In this document: positions 9,069 to 17,297 of the stretch, piece after piece
How positions within the stretch are numbered: the stretch's first letter is position 1
Layout: each line of letters opens with the position of its first letter
DNA from: Terrimonas sp964445775
Lineage (GTDB): Bacteria; Bacteroidota; Bacteroidia; Chitinophagales; Chitinophagaceae
Direction: 5' to 3'
DNA: 40,428 bases
Assembly: GCA_964445775.1 (NCBI GenBank)
Contig: CAYUMH010000029.1
Location: 1 to 40,428 of the forward strand
Made by a program: the position numbers and the translations under genes
The notes under the pieces: generated by a model
Seen by the model: the letters and a program-made list of their open reading frames with translations, nothing else
The model's database searches: none
Told to the model about the DNA's origin: nothing

Positions 9069-10520
9069 ATGAAAATAGCTGTAGCAAAAGGTGATGGCAT
9101 TGGACCGGAAATTATGGATGCCGTGCTGAACATTTTTAAGGCAAATAATACACCGCTGGAGTACGAGTTTGTAGATATGGGAAAATGGGTGTTTGACAAA
9201 GGCTTTAATAACGGTATGACACCGGAGGCCAAACAAAGTATTGAAACCCTGGGCTTATTGTTTAAAGGGCCTATGGAAACCCCAAAAGGTAAAGGCGTAA
9301 AAAGTATTAATGTTACCGCCCGTAAAACCTGGAACACCTACGCCAATAAACGTGCTTTTCAAAGCCTGCATGGTGTAGATACTGTTTTCAGCAAAGCCGG
9401 TATACCTATTGATATTACGGTAGTACGTGAAAATATTGAAGACACTTATGGCGGTATTGAACATATGCTTACCCATGATGTGGCCCTGAGCCGCCGTTTT
9501 ATTACCCGCCCGGGTAGTATGCAGGTGATCCGTTACGCATTTGAAATGGCCCGCCAGAAAAATGCCCGCCGCATCAGCTGCGGTCATAAAGCAAACATTA
9601 TGAAAATAACCGACGGTTTGTTTTTGGAATGTTTTTATGAGGTAGCCAAAGAGTATCCTGAAATTAAAGCAGACGATATTATTGTGGATGACCTTTGTAT
9701 GAAACTGGTTACCCGCCCGGATCTGTTTGATGTGGTGGTGCTGACCAACCTGCAGGGGGATATTGTAAGCGACCTGTGCGCCGGCCTGGTAGGTGGTTTG
9801 GGCTTTGCCCCATCAGCCAATATTGGTGACCATATTTCTATTTTTGAAGCCGTGCACGGCACCGCACCGGATATTGCCGGCCGTAATATTGCCAACCCCA
9901 CGGCTTTATTATTAAGCGGTATTGCCATGTTACAGCATGTAGGCTTAACAGAGAATGCAGCCGTTATTGAGAACGCATTATTATATACCCTGGAAAGCGG
10001 TGTACATACCGGTGACTTTGGCGATAAAAGCATCCCATCGGTAAATACCACCGAATTTGCCAACGCCATTATTGCCAATTTTGGTAAAAAACCGGCCGTA
10101 GGTGCAAAAGAAATCGTGCCCAATAAACCAGGTACCCCTGCCCCTTTTAAACTGCAGCAAAACAGCATGATGGTAAGTAAGGAAGGCGTTAACGAAACCA
10201 TCGCAGGTGTTGATATGTTCATTGAAAGTGATGAGCAGCCGCATGTAATTGCGTTGAAATGCCAGCGCCATGCAGGTGTAAAATTCAACCTGGTAAGTAT
10301 CAGTAACCGTGGCACACAGGTATGGCCCACCGGCTCGGTATATACCAACCTGGTAAACCAGTACAATGTGCGTTTTGAAAGTATTGACGGCACACCACTC
10401 AGCCAAACGGATATCATTGGTTTGTACGTAAGCCTGAGCGGTAATTTTAAAATATGCTCATTTGAATTACTGAATACCTGGGGCGACAAACGCGGGTATA
10501 GCCTGGCCCAGGGACAATAG
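9069..10520 (+). CDS. icd: NADP-dependent isocitrate dehydrogenase (Thermus-type, long form)
   Basis: A 483-residue protein of the isocitrate/isopropylmalate dehydrogenase family. GDGIGPEI opens the fold (residues 9-16). SINVTARKTWNTYANKRAF carries the substrate-binding Ser/Asn/Arg cluster, and VVRENIEDTYGGIEH and KANIMKITDG carry the catalytic Tyr and Lys. DVVVLTNLQGDIVSDLCAGL supplies the metal-binding aspartates, and EAVHGTAPDIAGRNIANPTA the cofactor loop. The extra C-terminal domain of about 140 residues is typical of the Thermus-like and alphaproteobacterial form, not the shorter E. coli type. It oxidises isocitrate to 2-oxoglutarate in the TCA cycle, in the cytoplasm. The gene is monocistronic, with a terminator 50 bases downstream. 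NADP preference is inferred from the family. Confidence 0.93.
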   Translation: MKIAVAKGDGIGPEIMDAVLNIFKANNTPLEYEFVDMGKWVFDKGFNNGMTPEAKQSIETLGLLFKGPMETPKGKGVKSINVTARKTWNTYANKRAFQSLHGVDTVFSKAGIPIDITVVRENIEDTYGGIEHMLTHDVALSRRFITRPGSMQVIRYAFEMARQKNARRISCGHKANIMKITDGLFLECFYEVAKEYPEIKADDIIVDDLCMKLVTRPDLFDVVVLTNLQGDIVSDLCAGLVGGLGFAPSANIGDHISIFEAVHGTAPDIAGRNIANPTALLLSGIAMLQHVGLTENAAVIENALLYTLESGVHTGDFGDKSIPSVNTTEFANAIIANFGKKPAVGAKEIVPNKPGTPAPFKLQQNSMMVSKEGVNETIAGVDMFIESDEQPHVIALKCQRHAGVKFNLVSISNRGTQVWPTGSVYTNLVNQYNVRFESIDGTPLSQTDIIGLYVSLSGNFKICSFELLNTWGDKRGYSLAQGQ

Positions 10521-10568
10521 TTGTTTTTAGGTTAATTGTTATTGATTAATGGTTGTTTTATATGATTG

Positions 10569-10597
10569 AAAACACCTGCAAATGCAGGTGTTTTTTT
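10569..10597 (+). terminator. Intrinsic terminator of icd
   Basis: AACACCTGCA (10571-10580) pairs perfectly with TGCAGGTGTT (10583-10592), followed by T to 10597. It lies about 50 bases after the icd stop. Confidence 0.85.
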
Positions 10598-10690
10598 ATG
10601 CGGTAACCTGCTACTATTGCATTTTATGAGTAACCGGTAATTAACAAATACTTAAAACTGTTTTTTGTATCTTGGTGATATAACTGCTTA

Positions 10691-11701
10691 ATGAAAAAAC
10701 TTTTACTCTTAGTTTTATTACTCATCAACATTAAAGCTTTTACCCAGCTTGCATGGTTTCAGCTGCAACGGGTAAATTATTGTACAAAAGAAACTGTAAT
10801 AGATTCCAACTATTTTTACCTGGCGGATATGCTGGGTAACCAGTATAAAAATGTTAGGGGCAAAGTATTCTTGCCAGCCGAAGGGGAGTACCAGATTTTC
10901 TATCCCACCCAGCCCGACATTATTTTCCCGGTGATCAATATAAAAAAAGATACCAATATTTATACGCATTACGATAGTAAGATCAGGGTAGGCCTGGGAT
11001 TTGACAATGGTGTTATATACGTGTATAAAGATTGTAACGGCCTACTCAATGGCGAACACGAGGATTATTACGAAGATGGTATTGTGAAAATGCGGGGCAA
11101 TTTTAAAAAGGGCATACCCAAAGACTCTATCAGTATATTTCACAGGAACGGCACGCCGTATAGATCTATTATTTACTTACCCAAGCACCTGTATATAAAA
11201 GAGTTTGACAGCTTAGCCAGGGTGGTACAGATCAGTAATTATAGTACCGTAAAATCATCCTCGCTCAATTATACCACTACCACTTTTTATCCCAACGGGA
11301 ATATTCACACGACAGAAAAATCATACCGGGGTATTATACAGCTTACAGCGTATTACGAAGGCAAACGGTTGAAAACAGAAGTAACCAGGGACTGGCGAAA
11401 AGAATATACTCCGGCCGGCACCCTTGAAACCGTGTATAAATGGAAAGAAAAAGCGGCGAAAAAGCCGCCGTATACCCATAAAAAATTTGAGATCACCAGG
11501 ACCAGTTATGATGCATCAGGGAGAAAGACGGAAGAGGTTAAATACCACACCCCTTCGTTTAATAAACAGCCCCAGGTAGGACTTGGATCGGCCGTTTATT
11601 TTGTTTACTGGAAAAAGTTTTCACCCGCAGGGCAGGAAGAATTGATACTCAGTAACAGGACCATCTACGAGGTGGTCACGCAGGGATTACTCCGCTATTG
11701 A
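10691..11701 (+). CDS. Exported protein with MORN/YwqK-like repeats, function unknown
   Basis: A 336-residue protein with a clear signal peptide (MKKLLLLVLLLINIKAFTQ). The middle part carries short repeats of the YwqK/MORN type: NGEHEDYYEDGIVKMRGNFKKG near residue 120, a second copy around FHRNGTPYRS, and weaker copies around TTTTFYPNGNIHTTEKSYRG and FEITRTSYDASGRKTEE. In Bacteroidota such proteins are common, exported and mostly uncharacterised; the repeats form flat beta-hairpin stacks. It is a single-gene unit between the icd terminator and a convergent barrel gene 57 bases away. I do not recognise a specific function. Confidence 0.75.
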   Translation: MKKLLLLVLLLINIKAFTQLAWFQLQRVNYCTKETVIDSNYFYLADMLGNQYKNVRGKVFLPAEGEYQIFYPTQPDIIFPVINIKKDTNIYTHYDSKIRVGLGFDNGVIYVYKDCNGLLNGEHEDYYEDGIVKMRGNFKKGIPKDSISIFHRNGTPYRSIIYLPKHLYIKEFDSLARVVQISNYSTVKSSSLNYTTTTFYPNGNIHTTEKSYRGIIQLTAYYEGKRLKTEVTRDWRKEYTPAGTLETVYKWKEKAAKKPPYTHKKFEITRTSYDASGRKTEEVKYHTPSFNKQPQVGLGSAVYFVYWKKFSPAGQEELILSNRTIYEVVTQGLLRY

Positions 11702-11758
11702 TCCGTTCCCAACAATTACACTCCAGGTTTACGGGTCGTCGGTCTGCCGTTATCGCTA

Positions 11759-14416
11759 TCAAAAATAAAATCCCACCTTCAGCATTAACTGCCGGGGCCT
11801 GAGCTGAACAATGTTTTGCGAAAAATAAAACTGTGTGAACATCGGCCGCACATAGGTAGAAGCATTCAGCAGGTTGATACATACCAGGTCAAAGTCAATA
11901 CGTTTTTTAGCAATGGTATAGCGGTAAGCCAGGTCCCAGTAAACATTGTGTTTGTTTGCCGGCACAAAATCATTATAGTAATGATCTGCCGTAACGGTAA
12001 GTTGATGATCCTTTAAAGGATACAAAGTAAGCCGGCCGGCCTGTGATAAGGTATAATACTTTTGTTGGGGCCTTGTTCCTGTTTTATTAATCCCAATATT
12101 ATTGTTGATCGTATAATCAATACTGGCGTAGGCTGAGAAGCGGGTATTAATCCGCAGGTTAGGGTTCAATGTAGTATTAACTGTTTCTGTAAGACCATTA
12201 TTTAACCACTGGTTTTCCGACTGGCGGGAAGCATCTGCACCAATTGTCAGCGTAGTTTTAATGGCCGTGAAGTAATAACCCAGTTTAGCAGACAATTCAT
12301 GCCGGTAGGCCTGGTTGTTTACATCTTTAATAGCCACTATCATGGTACCATCGGGTTGTACCGAATTATGGAATAAAAACGGGTTATCGGAAAATAAAAA
12401 CCGGTAACGTACATTGAAGAACACACCATTCACCGGGTTTCTGAACCGGATGCCCGGTTGAAAATAAATGGTTTTATTTTGCAGCACGGGATAAGCATTC
12501 TGTTGCAAATTGCGGTAATTGGTCAACAGGTAGCCATATAATACCTGGCCTGGTTGATAAAAATCGTTACTAAAGCCGCCAACAATATCCGATTCCCAAT
12601 AGTTGCCCAGTTTATACCGCCAGGTAACGGAAGGTTGTACGATCAACCCGCTATTTTTCTGGCCATTATCCAGCCTGCTATCCCGAACGGAAATAAACGT
12701 ATACGAAAACGGCAACCTGATGGTAAGATCACTTTTTTGTGTTTTCCGGATCAATTCAGTTTGTACAAAAAATTTCTGTTTTTTATATAACAGCGCATTA
12801 TTGAAATGATCCTGTGACTTTACATTATCAATAAAAATATCAGCATCCGTTCTGTGTTCCTGTAATACCAGGCCTGCCCTGGATGTAATTGTAAACTTAC
12901 CAAGGCCTTTTATAAACTCGGCATAGTTATGTGTTTGCCATACCTGTTGCCTTATCTCCTGGCGCAATTGCCCATAGTCCACACTATCATTCAAGGCCTC
13001 AATAAACTGTCCCGGCGTTACCGTAAGGCGTTGCGGCGACCTGTTATAGTTAATGAAAGAGTAAATAGTGACCAGTTGTTTACCAATGGGTGTTATCCAT
13101 TTTAACTCGTTGGTAACAGATGTGTATGGGGTACTGGTTCTTTGGGCGATATTATCGCGGGTATTAAAAATATGCCCGGCTGCACCGTCGGTATTGAAAT
13201 GAAAACGGGTATTATTGGCCATATAGCCCTTGGTAACATTTTTTTGCAGGGTTACACTGGTTTTAAAATCATTATAGAAAAGCCGGTTGTTCATTTGTTC
13301 TTCCAGCATCACATTTCCCGTTGGTAAAATATATTCTATCCGGTTGGCGCCATTTTGCCTCTGATAATCGTTGAAATAAGAGGAATTGATCCTGAGTTCT
13401 AGATCCTTTTTTAATTTAGTAATATAGTTAAGTGTTCCCAGGTGTATATTATTATCAAGGAAACGAAGGTTGGACACCGGCGGAAACTGTACTTCAACAA
13501 TATTTACCAGGTTGGTTTTCATGGTAGGTGTTTCTATCTGTTCCAGAAAGCTTTCCAGGTTAAGGGCTTTTAACTGCACACTTACGTCGTTACCAATATT
13601 ATTAGACTGGTAAGAAGCAATGAACTGGTGTTTTTTGGTAAATACCATCGGGGTTATATTGGCGCCCCAGAGAAAAGGAGAAAAACCGGCGCCCAGCTGT
13701 GCATTACCGGTAGTAGTGATATTGCTTTTTAATTTAATATTGATAGCTGCCTGGTTACTGGGTACCAGGCTGTCCAGCACTTTAATAGGCTGGTGATTTT
13801 CTATAACCTGCACACTGGTTACCGATTGGTGCGGAAGGTTTTTATTGGCAAGACCATAACGGCCTTCCAGCAGGTCCATACCCTCAATATAATACCGGTT
13901 GATCGGTTTGCCCTGGTATAACACTTTACCATCGCCCTGTATCTCAATGCCGGGCATCTTCGCCAATACATCGCCGATACTCCTGTCACGGCCTTCGGCA
14001 AATTCACTTACCTGGTAGCTGATGGTATCGCCCCGCATGCGGATCGGGCCGCTTTTTACTTTCACTTCCGGTAAAACCTCTGAAAAAAAATGCAGGGTAA
14101 AATTCAATTCCTGTGGCTGGTTTGATATAGTTTGACGGACGGGCTTATAGTTTAGTTTACGCAGGTTTAACACCATTGAGCTTAGCCCGGTGTTAATGCT
14201 TAAGCTATAGTCCCCCGTTTTATTACTGATTGCAAATGCCAGCACCTGTTGCTCCTCTGTTGTAATGGTAACAGATACGCCTTGTATACCAACACCTACT
14301 GTATCTGTTATTTTTCCTTTAATAAGAACCGGCTGTTGTGCGTTTGCTGAAAAAAAAGTAAAGCAGGTTATAATAGTTAAGGTGATGAAAGAGTATATAT
14401 ATCGCCTGTTATTCAT
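11759..14416 (-). CDS. TonB-dependent-receptor-like outer-membrane beta-barrel protein
   Basis: From the ATG at 14416 the protein is 885 residues: signal peptide (YIYSFITLTIITCFTFFSANAQ), a carboxypeptidase-regulatory-like domain (about 25-110, GKITDTVGVGIQGVSVTI), a plug-like domain (about 120-235, with GDVLAKMPGIEIQGDGKVLYQGKPINRYYIEG) and a long barrel ending in an aromatic strand (MLKVGFYF). A frame upstream of 14416 runs back into the GLPGLI gene, but starting at 14416 gives an 8-base overlap (ATGAATAA) with that gene's stop, the usual mark of translational coupling. GLPGLI proteins are often encoded next to such barrels. The partner and cargo are unknown; peptide or protein passage through the outer membrane is possible. 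Confidence 0.88.
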   Translation of the reverse strand: MNNRRYIYSFITLTIITCFTFFSANAQQPVLIKGKITDTVGVGIQGVSVTITTEEQQVLAFAISNKTGDYSLSINTGLSSMVLNLRKLNYKPVRQTISNQPQELNFTLHFFSEVLPEVKVKSGPIRMRGDTISYQVSEFAEGRDRSIGDVLAKMPGIEIQGDGKVLYQGKPINRYYIEGMDLLEGRYGLANKNLPHQSVTSVQVIENHQPIKVLDSLVPSNQAAINIKLKSNITTTGNAQLGAGFSPFLWGANITPMVFTKKHQFIASYQSNNIGNDVSVQLKALNLESFLEQIETPTMKTNLVNIVEVQFPPVSNLRFLDNNIHLGTLNYITKLKKDLELRINSSYFNDYQRQNGANRIEYILPTGNVMLEEQMNNRLFYNDFKTSVTLQKNVTKGYMANNTRFHFNTDGAAGHIFNTRDNIAQRTSTPYTSVTNELKWITPIGKQLVTIYSFINYNRSPQRLTVTPGQFIEALNDSVDYGQLRQEIRQQVWQTHNYAEFIKGLGKFTITSRAGLVLQEHRTDADIFIDNVKSQDHFNNALLYKKQKFFVQTELIRKTQKSDLTIRLPFSYTFISVRDSRLDNGQKNSGLIVQPSVTWRYKLGNYWESDIVGGFSNDFYQPGQVLYGYLLTNYRNLQQNAYPVLQNKTIYFQPGIRFRNPVNGVFFNVRYRFLFSDNPFLFHNSVQPDGTMIVAIKDVNNQAYRHELSAKLGYYFTAIKTTLTIGADASRQSENQWLNNGLTETVNTTLNPNLRINTRFSAYASIDYTINNNIGINKTGTRPQQKYYTLSQAGRLTLYPLKDHQLTVTADHYYNDFVPANKHNVYWDLAYRYTIAKKRIDFDLVCINLLNASTYVRPMFTQFYFSQNIVQLRPRQLMLKVGFYF

Positions 14417-15254
14417 CCAGTTCCAAAGGGTTATTCTGTAATTTAAGCATTTCCGATGCATTTTTAGCTGCCCTTTCTATCAGTTCGGGGGGCAGTTTCA
14501 TATTATCCGGCTCAAAAAAAGGACCTGGATTGTTTTTAAATTTTTTATATACAGTTTTGTAATCACTACCGTTTTTTAATTCTTTTAATGTACTGTTTTT
14601 AGGAGGGTCTGTTATTGTTTTGGTTACTTTCTCCAAACCTACCGATAAAAACTTGTACTCGCCTTTTGTATCATAGATCTCCAGGATGAGGCCAGGCAGG
14701 CCACTGAATTTATAAGGGCCGTCGGGGATCGGTATGGCAGAAGCGAACCAGGCTATATAATCACGGCCTGAAAAATGTGTACTGGCTTTCTGACAAACAT
14801 ATCCCAGCACTTCTTTTTTCTCATCTTCCAGTTTCCAATTCAAACCAGGAAGACTATCTGAGAAAAAAAACTGTTGCACACCTAATACATTATTAAACTT
14901 ATAGGTATTGTTGGAAAAATTTTTGCTTACCTGGTGATTCACCTTCGCTTTAGGAATACCTTGCATAGAAAATGAAGGAGCACCATTCATCATTTTAGGA
15001 TTGTTGTATTGATCAAGTATCATGGAGTCGGCGAGGAACTTATTATGACTAAGATATTTTGAGCTGTTTTGACCGGACAAAAGGATCATCCTTTCCGTTA
15101 CAACCCTTGTAGAATCTTCTTTATTTACTTTCCCGATGAAGTCATAATAAATCACATAACTATACTTTTCTTCCGGGATTTCTTTGGTTATTTTTTTTGC
15201 GTCATTACCAGTAGCTGATAATAATAATGCAAGCAGCAGTCCCCAATAAACCAT
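14409..15254 (-). CDS. GLPGLI family protein
   Basis: A 281-residue exported protein. The name-giving motif is present at residues 185-190 (KFSGLPGLILEIYD), as is the family's middle section FFSDSLPGLNWKL and the cysteine-containing LGYVCQKAS. The signal peptide is short (MVYWGLLLALLLSATG). The family is confined to Bacteroidota and its function is unknown. The stop codon overlaps the start of the downstream barrel gene by 8 bases, so both proteins are made together, probably a periplasmic partner and its outer-membrane barrel. The start at 15254 is the only one that leaves a hydrophobic leader. Confidence 0.92.
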   Translation of the reverse strand: MVYWGLLLALLLSATGNDAKKITKEIPEEKYSYVIYYDFIGKVNKEDSTRVVTERMILLSGQNSSKYLSHNKFLADSMILDQYNNPKMMNGAPSFSMQGIPKAKVNHQVSKNFSNNTYKFNNVLGVQQFFFSDSLPGLNWKLEDEKKEVLGYVCQKASTHFSGRDYIAWFASAIPIPDGPYKFSGLPGLILEIYDTKGEYKFLSVGLEKVTKTITDPPKNSTLKELKNGSDYKTVYKKFKNNPGPFFEPDNMKLPPELIERAAKNASEMLKLQNNPLELDE

Positions 15255-15357
15255 GAATTAAATTTTACCATTTAAAAATTATAAAACTTAAAATAGCAAA
15301 TGCATTAAAAATATAACTGCATTTGCTATTTCAGGATGTCAGACCAGTTAATTATTA

Positions 15358-15720
15358 TTAATAATACACGGTAATATCCCAGTTATTGCCCGGATAGGCG
15401 CAAAAATAGGGGTCCATGTAAGATAAAACCTGCATTGCTTCAAACCATGACATGCCTGAATACTCCACCCAATAAGTACCTCCGCATGAATCGGTAAACC
15501 AAAAACTACCGAAGGCAGTTAAAACAATTTTACTAACACCTTTATTGGCTGCTATTTCCTTAAAAGTCTCGAAGTCGATTTTCTGTACATCTTTTACACC
15601 AGTCTTTGTCACAATCGACTCATTGACGTTCGCAGGCAGGTCAATAGAAGGATAAGTTACAGTTGCGGAAGCATACATACTAAAAGTAGCTACCAGTACA
15701 AGAAGAAAAAACTTTCTCAT
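15358..15720 (-). CDS. Small exported protein with a C-terminal Cys/Trp/Tyr-rich segment, function unknown
   Basis: A 120-residue protein with a signal peptide cleaved after about residue 19 (MRKFFLLVLVATFSMYASA). A basic/acidic linker is followed by a C-terminal half rich in aromatic residues with two cysteines: DSCGGTYWVEYSGMSW, then DPYFCAYPGNNWDITVYY. The cysteines could form a disulfide outside the cytoplasm. I recognise no family. It lies 103 bases upstream of the GLPGLI gene on the same strand and is divergent from an XRE regulator, so it may be the regulated first gene of the GLPGLI/barrel unit. Whether it is a substrate or client of that pair is a guess. Confidence 0.7.
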   Translation of the reverse strand: MRKFFLLVLVATFSMYASATVTYPSIDLPANVNESIVTKTGVKDVQKIDFETFKEIAANKGVSKIVLTAFGSFWFTDSCGGTYWVEYSGMSWFEAMQVLSYMDPYFCAYPGNNWDITVYY

Positions 15721-15786
15721 AAAGTTACATTTTTGATTTTAAGAAAAAAAGTTTACTCCCGTAATCTCCTACTTTGTCTTGAATAG

Positions 15787-15835
15787 TTTTATCAGTTTTG
15801 CTGATAGTGAATGTTTATCAATAAAACTGATAAAA
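15787..15835. promoter_or_regulatory. Cluster of inverted TATCAG operator-like sites
   Basis: TTTTATCAGTTTT (15787-15799) and AAAACTGATAAAA (15823-15835) are perfect 13-base inverted copies. Between them lie CTGATA (15801-15806) and TTTATCA (15814-15820). The cluster sits in the divergent promoter region of the XRE gene and the small exported protein gene, where an autoregulatory operator is expected. Confidence 0.55.
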
Positions 15836-15837
15836 AA

Positions 15838-15852
15838 TACCACTAAGTGGTA
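15838..15852. promoter_or_regulatory. 15-base palindrome TACCACTAAGTGGTA, probable operator
   Basis: A perfect palindrome of two 7-base arms around one A, placed at the -33 position of the XRE promoter (its -7 element is at 15875). A dimeric repressor bound here would block RNA polymerase. Confidence 0.55.
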
Positions 15853-15874
15853 CGCATAAAGCCGCAGTTTTTTT

Positions 15875-15882
15875 TATATTTG
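15875..15882 (+). promoter_or_regulatory. -7 promoter element of the XRE gene
   Basis: TATATTTG matches TAnnTTTG exactly and predicts a leader of about 38 bases before the ATG at 15926. Confidence 0.5.
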
Positions 15883-15925
15883 AAATACATTAACCAAACT
15901 ACTATGTGACCGCAGTTCAACCACC

Positions 15926-16156
15926 ATGAAGCTACATGAGAAAATAAAATTGTTGCGGAAAAAAAAGAGGCTGACACAAGCGCAGGTTGCAGAGATGCTT
16001 TTTATCTCTCAAAACTCTTACTCCCTGATAGAAACCGGTAAAACCCGTATTGATATTGAACGGCTGCAGAAGATTGCTGCAATCTTTTCTTTATCAGTGC
16101 ATGATATATTAGAAATATTACCTCCGGCAAGTGACAACTGGAAGATCTCTGCATAA
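15926..16156 (+). CDS. XRE-family helix-turn-helix transcriptional regulator
   Basis: A 76-residue protein that is almost entirely one Cro/C1-type HTH domain (residues 6-62): KIKLLRKKKRLTQAQVAEML, then ISQNSYSLIETGKTRIDIER and IAAIFSLSVHDIL. Such single-domain XRE proteins bind palindromic DNA as dimers. Its own promoter region carries a 15-base palindrome and a nest of inverted TATCAG sites, so autoregulation and control of the divergent exported-protein gene are likely. No toxin partner is adjacent, so I do not call it an antitoxin. Confidence 0.9.
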   Translation: MKLHEKIKLLRKKKRLTQAQVAEMLFISQNSYSLIETGKTRIDIERLQKIAAIFSLSVHDILEILPPASDNWKISA

Positions 16157-16246
16157 ACCTATCCAACGTATGAGTATTTACACTTATTCACCGTTAGTAT
16201 AAATAATGATCCATTAAGTATATAACAAATATTTTATACTTAGGTC

Positions 16247-16420
16247 TTATTGCACCCAGCCATAAAACATAGCCATGGCCCAGCTGATTAAAAAAACACC
16301 CAGTACCATAAACATGATCGCATTAAAAACGCTTTTATTTTCTTCAAAAACATTTTTCACAAACAGGTAAATACCCAGTAAGCAACAAGCCAACCCTATA
16401 ATACCTACCTGCCAGTACAT
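16247..16420 (-). CDS. 57-residue two-helix membrane protein coupled to yciH
   Basis: A short frame starting ATG at 16420 and ending TAA at 16247. It holds two hydrophobic segments, about residues 4-21 (QVGIIGLACCLLGIYLF) and 33-54 (NAIMFMVLGVFLISWAMAMF), separated by a charged turn (VKNVFEENKS). Its ATG shares one base with the TAA of the upstream yciH/SUI1 gene (the sequence TAATG), the standard arrangement for translational re-initiation, which is the main reason to call it real. I do not recognise the family. Confidence 0.65.
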   Translation of the reverse strand: MYWQVGIIGLACCLLGIYLFVKNVFEENKSVFNAIMFMVLGVFLISWAMAMFYGWVQ

Positions 16421-16764
16421 TAGCCGATACGTTTAGTTTTTGAATAACCGTTTTTTAATAACCAGTTGAGTATCTTTTCCCGCTGATCGCCCTGGATAAT
16501 GATCTCACCATCTTTGGCGCTGCCCCCGGTGCCACAAAAGTTTTTTAGTTTTTTAGCCAGGTCCTGCATATCCTCGTCCTTACCGGTAAAACCGGTGATC
16601 ACACTTACCGCTTTACCAGCCCGGTGTTTGGTTTCCAGTTTTACACGCAATACCTGTTGCGCAGGCGCCAGGGTTTCCTGCGCCTCTTCCTCGTAATCAA
16701 ATTTAAATTCAGGATCTGTACTGAATACAAAGCCGTTTTGGTCCTGTTTATTTTTCTTACTCAT
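16420..16764 (-). CDS. YciH/SUI1-family translation factor
   Basis: From the ATG at 16764 the protein is 114 residues: an acidic, low-complexity N-terminus (about 1-38) and a SUI1/eIF1 domain (about 39-112) with LRVKLETKHRAGKAVSVITG, FCGTGGSAKDGEIIIQGDQ and the final ILNWLLKNGY. Bacterial YciH proteins resemble eukaryotic eIF1 and are thought to affect initiation fidelity. A frame open further upstream would add an implausible IIIITI-rich stretch, so the internal ATG before SKKNKQDQNG is chosen. Its stop is coupled to the small membrane protein downstream. Confidence 0.9.
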   Translation of the reverse strand: MSKKNKQDQNGFVFSTDPEFKFDYEEEAQETLAPAQQVLRVKLETKHRAGKAVSVITGFTGKDEDMQDLAKKLKNFCGTGGSAKDGEIIIQGDQREKILNWLLKNGYSKTKRIG

Positions 16765-16962
16765 GGGAGTAATATTTATAGTAATGATGATGATTAAGTT
16801 GCCCGGCAAAGCTATTACATTTTCAGTTTATGGTTTTATTGCTCCTTGCATACTGGTAAGCTTATAAATTATACCCATTTTTGAGTCTTTTTTTGTGGAA
16901 AAGTACTTATCTACCTCCCCTGATTATGGAGTAAATTGCAGGATATTTCAACGTATTCCGGC

Positions 16963-17247
16963 ATGATAAAATACACCCAATCGACGCTTGATAAACTGGA
17001 GCATATTCCCGAACAGTGCGGGTATGTACTGCGCTATGAAAGAGGTACTTTTCAAAGCGGTTTCTGCATTTTAGAAGCTAAAAAAGTGGTGGTATTGAAC
17101 AAGTTTTTACAAACAGAGGGCCGTATTAACACTTTACTGGAACTAATACCCCAGCTGGATATTGATACCAACCTGCTTACAGATGATGCCCGTAAACTTT
17201 ACTGGGGTATCCTGTCTACCAATAATACAGCAGAGGGCCAGGCATAA
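16963..17247 (+). CDS. Conserved Bacteroidota hypothetical protein
   Basis: A 94-residue cytoplasmic protein starting at the ATG at 16963 (MIKYTQSTLDKLEHI). A TTG nine codons upstream is open but unnecessary. The pattern GYVLRYERGTFQSGFCILEAKKVVVLNKFLQTEGRINTLLE looks like a small alpha/beta fold with conserved Gly and Cys that I have the impression of having seen in many Bacteroidota, always unnamed. It precedes the metallo-hydrolase gene by 50 bases on the same strand and is probably co-transcribed with it. Function unknown. Confidence 0.8.
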   Translation: MIKYTQSTLDKLEHIPEQCGYVLRYERGTFQSGFCILEAKKVVVLNKFLQTEGRINTLLELIPQLDIDTNLLTDDARKLYWGILSTNNTAEGQA

Positions 17248-17297
17248 ACGCCTAAGTTTAGCCCGCTTTTAGTTTTGCTTTTACTACTTTTACCATT

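Noticed and set aside
9635..10489. Long minus-strand open frame opposite icd
   Set aside because: Mirror of the codon pattern of icd, with no domain resemblance; the plus-strand gene is unambiguous.
15926..16156. XRE protein as the antitoxin of a toxin-antitoxin pair
   Set aside because: No toxin-like gene is adjacent in the same orientation.
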